A stretch of 64,000 bases of DNA from contig NZ_MVAB01000001.1 of assembly GCF_002026305.1 (NCBI RefSeq), positions 1,160,001 to 1,224,000 on the forward strand, written 5' to 3'. Positions 20,676 through 31,849 of this stretch are shown here, in pieces; the stretch's first letter is position 1; each line of letters opens with the position of its first letter. Origin of the DNA: Vagococcus martis. Lineage in GTDB: Bacteria > Bacillota > Bacilli > Lactobacillales > Vagococcaceae. The notes under the pieces were generated by a model. That model saw only the letters and a program-made list of their open reading frames with translations, ran no database searches and had not been told where the DNA came from. The translations under genes were made by a program, and so were the position numbers.

Positions 20676-22318
20676 TAAAAAGAGGGATAAAAAAAGTCAC
20701 ACTATCATTCGAAAGTGATAATGTCCTAAGTAGGTCGAAAGACAAAATGTCCCAAAATGATAAAATAACTTTATGAAAAGGATAAATCTAACAATGAATG
20801 AAACCAAAAAGTATCAAGTTATTAAAGCTGTCGCTGAAAATAAAAAACAAAAAAAGAGAGCTAGTGTTGAACTTAATTTATCTATACGACAAATTAACCG
20901 TTTAGTGAAATCATACAGGGAAAATGGTAAATCAGCATTTGTCCATAAAAATCGAGGGAGAAAAAATAAGCACTCTGTGCCTGAAAAAGTAAAACAACAA
21001 ATAATCACTAGTTATCAATCGTTTAGTATTAAACCAAATATTAAGCATTTTACTGAAATACTGAAAAACGACCATCATATCTGTTATACAGATACTACAA
21101 TTAGAAGCATCCTGTACAAAGAAAAAATACTTTCACCAAAGGCTCAAAAAAAGACAAAAAGAAGACTCAAACAATTAATAAAGCAAGAAGGTCAACAAAC
21201 CAAACAATCAGAGAACCTATTGGTTCCAAGAGCTGAAGACTACCTAGAACTCCCTGAAAAGACCCATCCTAGTCGACCTAGAAAAAAATACAAAGGAGAA
21301 TTAATTCAATTAGATGCTAGTTCATATAATTGGTTTGGAAATCAAATAACTCATCTTCATTTAGCTATTGACGACGCATCAGGTAATATTGTTGGCGCTT
21401 ATTTTGACCAACAGGAAACGCTCAATGGTTATTACCATGTTCTTCATCAAATTCTGACAAAACAAGGGATTCCTGCCACTTTTCTAACAGATAAACGAAC
21501 CGTCTTTGAGTACAACAGAAAATCAACAAAAGCTGTAGAAGAAGATACGTTCACGCAGTTTGGGTTTGCTTGTCATCAATTAGGTATTGACATAAAAACA
21601 TCCTCTATTCCTCAAGCAAAAGGTCGTGTAGAACGTTTAAATGGGACAGTGCAATCAAGATTGCCTGTTGATCTTGAGATAGCAAATATACATTCTATAG
21701 AGGAGGCTAATCAATTTCTATCTGTATGGATTCGAAAGTTTAATCGACAATTTGGTCACAAAACTGCAGAAAGTGTTTATGAAACTTCTCCTACAACAGC
21801 TGAAATTAATTTATTACTAGCTACTGTCTCTCATCGTATAGTCGATAATGGCCATCATATTAAGTATCAAAATAAATTTTATCTTCCAACGGAAGGTGGT
21901 AGCGACAAATATTTTACAAGGAAAACGAAAGCATTAATTATAAAAGCTTTTAACGGGGAGATTTATGTTAATATAGCAGAAAAAATTTATCCTACTAGAC
22001 GATTAAAAAACCACGAGACCTATTCAAAAGAGTTTGATGGGGTTTCTTCAGATATAAAAAAAGAAAGACGCAAGTACATTCCACCACAGTCACATCCGTG
22101 GAAACTTGAGTCTTTCAAAAGGTATCTTCAAAGTATTGACCGTACTATCGAAGAATATGAGGCTGAAAAAACAGCCTGAAACAAAAAGTACCTTATTTTA
22201 CCAATAATGGTCACATTAGTGCAAGTTTTACGCAGTAAAGATTGCGCTAATGTGAGCCCTCATTTTGGGACATTTTTATTTTCGATTGACATAAAAAGAG
22301 GGATAAAAAAAGTCACAC
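20675..22318 (+). mobile_element. IS1202/ISNCY-type insertion sequence with 28-bp target duplication
   Basis: The element is about 20703-22290. Exact 28-bp direct repeats flank it at 20675-20702 and 22291-22318 (starting ATAAAAAGAGGGATAA). The imperfect terminal inverted repeats share TCRWTCGAAA and AATGTCC (left TCATTCGAAAG, right on the minus strand TCAATCGAAAA). Long target duplications of about this size are known for IS1202. The transposase gene is intact and the duplication is perfect, so the insertion looks recent. Confidence 0.85.
20773..22179 (+). CDS. IS1202/ISNCY-family transposase
   Basis: A 468-residue DDE transposase. The N-terminal helix-turn-helix (about 25-60: ASVELNLSIRQINRLVKSY) is followed by a second basic helical region. 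The rve-like catalytic core runs from QLDASSYNWFG (first Asp) through FLTDKRTVFEY (second Asp) to PQAKGRVERLNGT (Glu in RVERLN). The C-terminal half has a beta-rich Mu-type extension (NKFYLPTEGG). The frame is intact. It is encoded opposite to the flanking genes and ends in the IS. Confidence 0.88.
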   Translation: MKRINLTMNETKKYQVIKAVAENKKQKKRASVELNLSIRQINRLVKSYRENGKSAFVHKNRGRKNKHSVPEKVKQQIITSYQSFSIKPNIKHFTEILKNDHHICYTDTTIRSILYKEKILSPKAQKKTKRRLKQLIKQEGQQTKQSENLLVPRAEDYLELPEKTHPSRPRKKYKGELIQLDASSYNWFGNQITHLHLAIDDASGNIVGAYFDQQETLNGYYHVLHQILTKQGIPATFLTDKRTVFEYNRKSTKAVEEDTFTQFGFACHQLGIDIKTSSIPQAKGRVERLNGTVQSRLPVDLEIANIHSIEEANQFLSVWIRKFNRQFGHKTAESVYETSPTTAEINLLLATVSHRIVDNGHHIKYQNKFYLPTEGGSDKYFTRKTKALIIKAFNGEIYVNIAEKIYPTRRLKNHETYSKEFDGVSSDIKKERRKYIPPQSHPWKLESFKRYLQSIDRTIEEYEAEKTA

Positions 22319-22345
22319 CCATTTTAGGCATGACTAGATAACATC

Positions 22346-23101
22346 TTATTTTTTTAACTCAACAACCAAATAGCGATGGGGTTCATTACCTTCAGAATGT
22401 GTTTTTATATCTTTTTCATTAGACAAAAGGGAATGAACTTGTTTACGTTCAAAGGCTGGCATTGGTTCTAAAAACACTGGCTGGGAAGTATTTCTTACCT
22501 TATTGACAGCTTGGTGAGCTAATCTTTTCACCACTATCTCACGTCTTTCACGGTAATCACCGACATTTACAATAACAGTTAAACGATTTTTAACCAATCG
22601 ATGAATATAAACTTGTGATAAATATTGAATAGCATTTAATACTTTTCCATGCTTCCCGATCAACAAACCTTTTTTGTCTGTATCTAAGTGAAACACGACT
22701 TGATTATCATCTCTTTGTACTCGAACCATTGCTGGTGCTCCCAATGCTTTTGTCATGTCTGTTAGATACAATGATAATTCTGTAATCGCGTCATCAAGTG
22801 AAACATCTTTTGATGAGGAAACTGGTACTGACTTATCTTCTTCCACTATTTCCGAGTGTGTAACAGTGACAGGTTCTTCAATAACTTCTGTGGCTATGTT
22901 GTCTTCTACTACTTCAACAATTTCTTCCACTTCTGGTTCTTTGGCAACAACTGAAACAACGGCTTCTTTCTTACCAATACCTAAAAACCCTTTTTTTCCC
23001 TCTTCAATAATGGAGATATCCGCATCGACACGATTTAGATCAAGTGAAGCCAAACCTTTTTTTATGGCTTGATCAACATTTTCTCCTGTAAATGTAGGCA
23101 T
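22346..23101 (-). CDS. jag: RNA-binding protein Jag/KhpB
   Basis: A 251-residue protein with an N-terminal Jag domain (1-50: ENVDQAIKKGL; KKGFLGIGKKEA), an acidic Glu/Val-rich linker (about 53-95), a KH domain with GKHGK in place of GxxG (LLIGKHGKVLNAIQ) and a C-terminal R3H domain (RREIVVKRLAHQA). KhpB proteins bind RNA and affect cell division and elongation in Gram-positive cocci. It lies directly downstream of yidC, as is normal. Confidence 0.95.
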   Translation of the reverse strand: MPTFTGENVDQAIKKGLASLDLNRVDADISIIEEGKKGFLGIGKKEAVVSVVAKEPEVEEIVEVVEDNIATEVIEEPVTVTHSEIVEEDKSVPVSSSKDVSLDDAITELSLYLTDMTKALGAPAMVRVQRDDNQVVFHLDTDKKGLLIGKHGKVLNAIQYLSQVYIHRLVKNRLTVIVNVGDYRERREIVVKRLAHQAVNKVRNTSQPVFLEPMPAFERKQVHSLLSNEKDIKTHSEGNEPHRYLVVELKK

Positions 23102-23119
23102 AATACGAACCCCCTCAGT

Positions 23120-23938
23120 TTATTTTTTTCGTTTTTTTGAAGTATTTGCTTTACGCAATGCTTTTTCTAATTCTCTTTTTCGCTGTTCTTCTGCTTCTTG
23201 TTCACGTCTAAGTTTATATGGATTATTAATCAACAACGTTTGTAATACTTGGAACGCATTTGATATTACCCAATAAAGTGATAAACCGCTAGCTAATTTA
23301 ACACCCATAAATAAAATCATTAAAGGCATCACATAATTCATCGCCTTCATCGCACCTTGAACATTTGATTGGCTCATTGTTGTTAATCTTGTACTAATAA
23401 AAGTAAAGATAGCAGCTAGAATCGGTAAGATATATGTTGGATCTGGCTTACCTAGCTCTAACCATAAAAATGTTCCTTGTGTTAATTCTGGTATACGAGA
23501 AATTGCTTGCCACAATGCCATCATAATTGGTAACTGAACTAATAAAGGTAAACAGCCTGACAACGGATTAACTCCTGCATCGCTATATAAACGTTGCTGC
23601 TCTTCTTGTAACTTTCTAACTGTTTCCGAATCTTTTGATGCATATTTTTCTTGTAACTCTTTTAATTTCGGTTGTAATTCTTGCGTTTTACGCATACTTT
23701 TTGTTTGGTAATGCATCAATGGTAATAGAATAATTCTAATAATAATGGTAAAGATGATAATCCCAATCCCTGGATTTCCAAAAGATAACGCTTTAATTGC
23801 CTCACCAAAATAATACACAATATATCTATCCCATACACCAGCACTACTTTGATTGATTTCCCCTGTACCACATCCTGTCAAAATCAAGACAAGAACAAAC
23901 ATGGACAGAATAAACACCCATTTTTTCTTATTTTTCAC
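23120..23938 (-). CDS. yidC: membrane protein insertase YidC (SpoIIIJ type)
   Basis: A 272-residue lipoprotein insertase, lipobox LILTGC with C23 as the lipidated residue. Five membrane segments surround the conserved Arg in the hydrophilic groove (IIIRIILLPLMHYQ). The cytoplasmic coiled coil (RKTQELQPKLKELQEKY) and a basic tail (RKANTSKKRKK) are present. It inserts membrane proteins alone or with SecYEG. It is part of the rpmH-rnpA-yidC-jag run. Confidence 0.96.
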   Translation of the reverse strand: MKNKKKWVFILSMFVLVLILTGCGTGEINQSSAGVWDRYIVYYFGEAIKALSFGNPGIGIIIFTIIIRIILLPLMHYQTKSMRKTQELQPKLKELQEKYASKDSETVRKLQEEQQRLYSDAGVNPLSGCLPLLVQLPIMMALWQAISRIPELTQGTFLWLELGKPDPTYILPILAAIFTFISTRLTTMSQSNVQGAMKAMNYVMPLMILFMGVKLASGLSLYWVISNAFQVLQTLLINNPYKLRREQEAEEQRKRELEKALRKANTSKKRKK

Positions 23939-23952
23939 TGACTAACCCTCTC

Positions 23953-24291
23953 TTATTTCATTAAATTAGCTAATTTAAACACGTGTACGATATTTTTCTT
24001 CACTTCTTCGAAAGATAAGTTAATGACTTGAGGTCTTGCAATTAATACAATATTGTAATTCGGCTGAATCATCTCTTTCATGTCGTATAAAGAAGTTCGT
24101 ATTAATCGTTTCACATAATTACGTGTTACAGCATTTCCTACTTTTTTACCTACAGACAAGCCTACACGAAAATGAGTGTTTTCAGGTGATTCATAGACGT
24201 ACACTATAAAATTTCTGTTGGCAAAAGATTGCTTATTCTCAATGATTTGTTGAAACTCTTTTTCTTTTTTAATTCGATACGCTTTTTTCAT
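23953..24291 (-). CDS. rnpA: ribonuclease P protein component
   Basis: A 112-residue basic protein with the family signature VGKKVGNAVTRNYVKRLIR (the RNR-like motif, about 50-68). It binds RNase P RNA and helps 5' tRNA processing. It lies 15 bases before yidC. Confidence 0.97.
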   Translation of the reverse strand: MKKAYRIKKEKEFQQIIENKQSFANRNFIVYVYESPENTHFRVGLSVGKKVGNAVTRNYVKRLIRTSLYDMKEMIQPNYNIVLIARPQVINLSFEEVKKNIVHVFKLANLMK

Positions 24292-24341
24292 ATTAAACCA
24301 CTCTTATCATAGCATAAAGTCCGCTTTTTTTTAATTTATTA

Positions 24342-24376
24342 TAAAAAAAAATCACTGATTCGTAGAGTCAGTGATT
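24342..24376 (-). terminator. terminator after rpmH
   Basis: On the minus strand the 9-bp stem AATCACTGA/TCAGTGATT (24376-24368, 24358-24350) is followed by eight T. It overlaps the rpmH stop codon and precedes rnpA, so rnpA expression may depend on partial readthrough. Confidence 0.8.
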
Positions 24377-24510
24377 TATGCTGCTAATACTTTTCTTCCT
24401 TTACGACGTCTACTTGCTAATACACGGCGACCGTTTTTAGTACTCATACGTTTGCGGAACCCATGAACTTTTTGACGTTTACGTTTTTTTGGTTGATATG
24501 TTCTTTTCAT
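24376..24510 (-). CDS. rpmH: 50S ribosomal protein L34
   Basis: A 44-residue, very basic protein: [20 protein letters not shown] start, [13 protein letters not shown] near the end, stop after VLAA. The ribosome binding site AGGAGGTG lies just before the ATG at 24510. It is the first gene on the minus side of the origin. Confidence 0.97.
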   Translation of the reverse strand: MKRTYQPKKRKRQKVHGFRKRMSTKNGRRVLASRRRKGRKVLAA

Positions 24511-24981
24511 CTTCATACACCTCCTATAAACTAATATGCTTTCTAAATAATCACATTAGACAGACTATGACATTATACAAATAAATATCCCCTTTTGTCA
24601 ACTATATTAAGACTCTTCTTAATATATACTTATCCACAAAATATAAAATCTAATAACATCCCTGTTAAAAAATGATAAGTAATAAAAAAAAGATATATAC
24701 TTAATCATGAGTTATCAACAACCACACAGCTATTTAAAAGTTATCAACAGTTTTTCTAAATCCTGTTAACAACTATGTATAAATATTGTTATAACAACGT
24801 TTGTATTTGTGTATATCTTGTTAATAAATAAAATTAATAAAAGATATACACAAAATAAAACTAGCTGTGCATATCTTTTATTAAGACTTGATAATAAAAT
24901 ATCCACAACTAAAAAATTCAGTGGAAAACTTTTTTTTTTAGTGCTAGAATATAAAAGACTATATTAGTTAGGGGGATAACT
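24511..24981. other. oriC upstream part: rpmH-dnaA intergenic region with DnaA boxes
   Basis: An AT-rich region with DnaA boxes on the plus strand: TTATCCACA (24630-24638), TTATCAACA (24712-24720 and 24741-24749) and the near match ATATCCACA (24899-24907). The extended -10 TG-C-TAGAAT (24942-24950) is the probable dnaA promoter. The boxes close to it suggest autorepression. Together with the dnaA-dnaN interval it makes a bipartite origin. Confidence 0.85.
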
Positions 24982-26322
24982 ATGCCCGATTTTAATTTTA
25001 TTTGGCAGGAACTTGTTGAAAACTATCGTAAATCACTAACTTCTCCAAGTTTTAGTGCCTGGATTGATCCTGCAAAACCGATTAATTTGCAAAATAATAT
25101 ATTAACAATCGAACTGCCATCAGATTTACATAAAAATTACTGGGAAAAAAATTTAGCTGCAAAAATTGTAGAAACTGGTTTTGAATTAACAGGTGAAGAA
25201 ATTACGCCTGTTTTTATTATTCAAGACGATGAGCCTATTGTAACCAAAACACAAAAAGATTCTCCCGTAGAATTACCAAACATTGTCAAAAAAAATAGTA
25301 AAAAAGCGTTACTAAACTCTAAATATACCTTTGACACCTTCGTCATAGGAAAAGGAAATCAGATGGCTCATGCGGCTGCATTAGTTGTTTCAGAAGACCC
25401 TGGAGCCACATATAATCCACTATTCTTCTATGGTGGTGTAGGACTAGGGAAAACACATCTAATGCATGCTATTGGACACCAAATGTTGGCAAATAATGTT
25501 GACGCTAAAATAAAATATGTGACAAGTGAGTCATTTGCAAATGACTATATTAATTCAATTAAAAACAGTACTTCTGAAGATTTTAGGCAAGAATATCGTA
25601 ATGTAGATTTACTACTAGTTGATGATATTCAGTTTTTTGCTGATAAAGAGGGGACACAAGAAGAATTTTTCCATACATTCAATACACTTTATAACGAGGG
25701 ACATCAAATTGTATTGACTAGTGATCGTTTACCAAATGAAATTCCAAAATTACAAGAGCGATTAGTTTCAAGATTTGCTTGGGGGTTATCAGTAGACATA
25801 ACACCTCCTGATTTAGAAACGCGTATTGCCATTTTGCGTAAAAAAGCAGATGCAGAAGGATTAGAAATTCCAGACGATACATTATCCTATATCGCTGGTC
25901 AAATAGATTCAAATATACGTGAATTAGAAGGTGCCCTAGTACGTGTACAAGCTTTTTCAACAATGAAAGGACAAGATATTACAACTAGTCTTGCTGCTGA
26001 TGCATTAAAAAGTTTAAAACCTTTGAAAGAAAAAAGTGAATTATCTATTTTAGGTATTCAAGAAGAAGTATGTAAGTATTATCATCTGCAATTAAAAGAT
26101 TTAAAGGGGAAAAAACGTGTCAAAACCATCGTTGTTCCTAGACAAATCGCTATGTATTTATCTCGTGAATTAACAGATAATTCTTTACCAAAAATTGGCG
26201 CAGAATTTGGTGGTAAAGATCATACGACAGTCATACATGCACATGAAAAAATTCAACAATTAATTGAAAAAGATATAACTATACAAAAAGAAGTAAATGA
26301 TATTAAACAAAAACTTCTTTGA
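24982..26322 (+). CDS. dnaA: chromosomal replication initiator DnaA
   Basis: A 446-residue initiator. Domain I covers 1-80 and a short domain II linker about 81-112. The AAA+ domain has Walker A GGVGLGKT (151-158), Walker B LLLVDDIQ (D214, D215) and the sensor region RLVSRFAWG. Domain IV carries the DNA-binding signature [11 protein letters not shown]. It is preceded by a GGGGGAT ribosome binding site and lies between two clusters of DnaA boxes. Confidence 0.98.
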   Translation: MPDFNFIWQELVENYRKSLTSPSFSAWIDPAKPINLQNNILTIELPSDLHKNYWEKNLAAKIVETGFELTGEEITPVFIIQDDEPIVTKTQKDSPVELPNIVKKNSKKALLNSKYTFDTFVIGKGNQMAHAAALVVSEDPGATYNPLFFYGGVGLGKTHLMHAIGHQMLANNVDAKIKYVTSESFANDYINSIKNSTSEDFRQEYRNVDLLLVDDIQFFADKEGTQEEFFHTFNTLYNEGHQIVLTSDRLPNEIPKLQERLVSRFAWGLSVDITPPDLETRIAILRKKADAEGLEIPDDTLSYIAGQIDSNIRELEGALVRVQAFSTMKGQDITTSLAADALKSLKPLKEKSELSILGIQEEVCKYYHLQLKDLKGKKRVKTIVVPRQIAMYLSRELTDNSLPKIGAEFGGKDHTTVIHAHEKIQQLIEKDITIQKEVNDIKQKLL

Positions 26323-26482
26323 AAAGCTGTGGAAAAAAACAAAATTTAATATTGATTTATCCACAGCTTTTCAACAAGCTGAATCCTTTACCAGTTATCC
26401 ACAAAAAGGGTTTATCCACAGTATGAACAGCACCTACTACTACTACTATTTTATATAATATTAATTAAAAGGAGATCTCTTA
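26323..26482. other. oriC unwinding part: dnaA-dnaN interval with DnaA boxes and DnaA-trios
   Basis: Three perfect TTATCCACA boxes at 26357-26365, 26395-26403 and 26412-26420 (plus strand). The triplet run TACTACTACTACTATT (26435-26450) lies 14 bases after the last box and reads 3'-GAT-5' repeats on the other strand, as in DnaA-trios. The AT-rich stretch TTTTATATAATATTAATT (26449-26466) follows as the unwinding element. This is the order known for the basal unwinding system of Bacillus subtilis. Confidence 0.9.
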
Positions 26483-27613
26483 ATGAAAGTTACCCTAAAT
26501 AGATCAGCATTTTTAGAAGAATTAGCTACAGTTCAACGAGCTATTTCAGGTAAAACAACTATTCCTATTTTAACAGGAGTAAAATTAACGATTACAGAAT
26601 CAGGTTTAACTCTTACAGGAAGTAATGCTGATATATCTATTGAAACATTTTTAAATGTAAACAATGAAAAAGCGAATATGTTAATTGAATCAACTGGCTC
26701 TATTGTAATTCAAGCTCGCTTTTTTAATGAAATCATCAAAAAATTACCCGAGCAAACATTAACATTAGAATTAATAGAAAATAATCAAGTCATTATTACA
26801 TCAGGTAAAGCTTTATTTAATGTTAATGGATTAAATGCAGAGAGTTACCCTCAATTACCTATTGTAGATGATAAAACAAGCTTCAAATTACCTGCTAGGG
26901 TATTAAATAAACTAATTAGCGAAACTGTTTTCGCAGTATCTTCTCAAGAAAGTAAACCAATACTCACAGGGGTACATTTAACATTGAATAACAGCCAATT
27001 GCTAGCTGTGGCAACAGATAGTCATCGACTAAGTCAACGAAAAATTGAATTAGATAATGTAAATCAAGTATTTGATGTCGTTATTCCTGGAAAAAGTTTA
27101 CTCGAATTATCACGTTCTTTTAAAGATGAAGAAGAATTAGTTGATATATCTATAATGGATAATCAAATTTTATTTAGAACAGAGACTATGAACTTTTATT
27201 CTCGATTATTAGAAGGTAATTATCCAGATACAAATCGATTAATACCTACAAGTTTTAATACAGAAATAAACTTTAATGTTTCTAATCTTTTATCAGCAAT
27301 AGATAGAGCATCTTTATTGTCTCATGAGGGTCGAAATAATATAGTCAAACTGTCAATCGATTCAGAGAATGTTACTATATATGGAAATTCACCAGAAATT
27401 GGAAATGTAGAGGAGAAATTATCTTACTTAGAAGTTGAAGGAGAACCTATAGTTATATCTTTTAATCCAGATTATATGAAGGCATCATTAAAATCATTTG
27501 GTGATATTGATATTACAATTCGTTTTATTTCACCTATTCGTCCCTTTACATTACAACCTAAAGATGGAGACATTGAATTTATTCAATTAATTACCCCTGT
27601 CCGAACTAATTAA
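26483..27613 (+). CDS. dnaN: DNA polymerase III beta subunit (sliding clamp)
   Basis: 376 residues, three repeated clamp folds, with the typical start (MKVTLNRSAFLEELATVQRA) and the C-terminal LITPVRT. It tethers the replicative polymerase to DNA. An AAAAGGAG ribosome binding site precedes it, and the CCTCAC/GTGAGG terminator ends it. Confidence 0.98.
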   Translation: MKVTLNRSAFLEELATVQRAISGKTTIPILTGVKLTITESGLTLTGSNADISIETFLNVNNEKANMLIESTGSIVIQARFFNEIIKKLPEQTLTLELIENNQVIITSGKALFNVNGLNAESYPQLPIVDDKTSFKLPARVLNKLISETVFAVSSQESKPILTGVHLTLNNSQLLAVATDSHRLSQRKIELDNVNQVFDVVIPGKSLLELSRSFKDEEELVDISIMDNQILFRTETMNFYSRLLEGNYPDTNRLIPTSFNTEINFNVSNLLSAIDRASLLSHEGRNNIVKLSIDSENVTIYGNSPEIGNVEEKLSYLEVEGEPIVISFNPDYMKASLKSFGDIDITIRFISPIRPFTLQPKDGDIEFIQLITPVRTN

Positions 27614-27622
27614 ATATGAATT

Positions 27623-27648
27623 CCTCACTTATAACGTGAGGTTTTTTT
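27623..27648 (+). terminator. dnaN terminator
   Basis: Stem CCTCAC/GTGAGG (27623-27628, 27636-27641) followed by seven T. Confidence 0.8.
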
Positions 27649-27701
27649 ATAAAAAGATCAAATTTAACGGAAAATGAAGAGATTAAAAGGAAGGTAATAA
27701 C

Positions 27702-28178
27702 ATGACTATTTATGATTATGTTGCCACATTGGATAATGGTGAAACTTACTCTATGGAACGATATAAAGGAAAAGTGATGATGATTGTTAATACAGCTACT
27801 AAATGTGGTTTAGCTTCACAATTTAAGGAGTTAGAAGAAATTTATCAAACATATAAAAATCAAGATTTTATTGTATTAGGATTCCCATCAGATCAGTTTC
27901 ATCAAGAATTAAAAGATAGTAAAAAAGCAAGCCAAACTTGTCGAATGACGTATGGAGTAAGTTTTCCAATGCATGAAATATCCAAAGTTAATGGAGCATA
28001 TGCCAATCCAATTTTTGATTATTTAGTTGGAGGAACATTTGGTTTTTTAGGTAATAAAATCAAGTGGAATTTTACAAAATTTTTAGTAGATAAAAATGGA
28101 AATGTCGTAAAACGTTTTGCACCTATGGATAAGCCAGAAAAAATGATTCCTTATATTAATAGCTTACTTGAAGAATAA
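27702..28178 (+). CDS. gpx: glutathione peroxidase family protein (thiol peroxidase)
   Basis: 158 residues. The peroxidatic Cys is C35 (TATKCGLASQF), and C80 (SQTC) could be the resolving Cys of a thioredoxin-linked enzyme. The conserved FPSDQF stretch has D where GPx has N, and W142-type KWNFTKFLVDKNG is kept. It reduces hydroperoxides. It sits between dnaN and yaaA with its own terminators, so it looks like an insertion of a stress gene into the origin block. Confidence 0.88.
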   Translation: MTIYDYVATLDNGETYSMERYKGKVMMIVNTATKCGLASQFKELEEIYQTYKNQDFIVLGFPSDQFHQELKDSKKASQTCRMTYGVSFPMHEISKVNGAYANPIFDYLVGGTFGFLGNKIKWNFTKFLVDKNGNVVKRFAPMDKPEKMIPYINSLLEE

Positions 28179-28207
28179 TTTTATCAGTCATTCTTTCAAA
28201 TTCTAAA

Positions 28208-28243
28208 ACAAAGTATTGATCGCTTCGATACTTTGTTTTTTTT
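28208..28243 (+). terminator. gpx terminator
   Basis: The 9-bp stem ACAAAGTAT/ATACTTTGT with an 11-base loop, then a T-run. Confidence 0.8.
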
Positions 28244-28458
28244 GTTAAAGTAAAAATGCGTATGAAAAGCAAATTAATTTCGCATATCTAAATTCTAAAA
28301 TAATCTACTTCATTTAATTTAATAACTAACTTTTATTCGTACTGTCGAATTTTATAAAAATATTCATTATTTTACGTTCTAAGAGATTTAGACTTAAAAA
28401 TGAAAAAAGTATCGATTTATTCTATATATGCTTAAAAAACGATTTTACCAAAGAAAAT

Positions 28459-28487
28459 TTGTTTTTAGACTGTAAAAAGGGTATAAT
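28459..28487 (+). promoter_or_regulatory. promoter of yaaA-recF-gyrBA
   Basis: TTGTTT, 17-base spacer, TATAAT, 40 bases before the GTG start of yaaA. Confidence 0.7.
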
Positions 28488-28526
28488 GTAAGTAACCGTA
28501 AATTGAAACAGAGAAGGTGAAAATTT

Positions 28527-28760
28527 GTGAAAAAGGCATTTAAATTAAAGACAGAATACATGACTCTTGGTCAATTTTTAAAAGAAGTTGATGTGATTTC
28601 AAGTGGTGGAATGGCTAAGTGGTTTTTACAAGAGAATACAGTATTTGTAGATGGAGAACCAGAAAACCGTCGTGGCAGAAAATTATATGCAGATATGATG
28701 ATAGAAATACCTGATGTAGGTACTTTTTTTATGGAAAAAAATACATTGGATGAAGAGTAA
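28527..28760 (+). CDS. yaaA: S4-domain RNA-binding protein YaaA (RlbA)
   Basis: A 77-residue S4-like domain protein with a GTG start (GAAGGTGAAAATTT upstream). The RNA-binding core is LGQFLKEVDVISSGGMAKWF and VFVDGEPENRRGRKL. It lies 2 bases before recF, the usual neighbour; the role is probably in ribosome assembly. Confidence 0.9.
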   Translation: MKKAFKLKTEYMTLGQFLKEVDVISSGGMAKWFLQENTVFVDGEPENRRGRKLYADMMIEIPDVGTFFMEKNTLDEE

Positions 28761-28762
28761 TC

Positions 28763-31832
<3,070 letters not shown>

Positions 31833-31849
31833 GTAAGGGAGATACGTTC

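Larger units (their letters stand above)
28179..28526. other. gpx-yaaA intergenic region: terminator and promoter
   Basis: A terminator hairpin (ACAAAGTAT/ATACTTTGT, 28208-28236, then eight T) closes gpx. A promoter TTGTTT (28459-28464), 17-base spacer, TATAAT (28482-28487) precedes yaaA-recF-gyrB-gyrA. The 200 bases between them are AT-rich with no gene that I can see. Confidence 0.7.

Noticed and set aside
26435-26450. The TAC triplet run as a plain microsatellite
   Set aside because: Its position directly between DnaA boxes and an AT-rich stretch before dnaN fits a DnaA-trio array much better.
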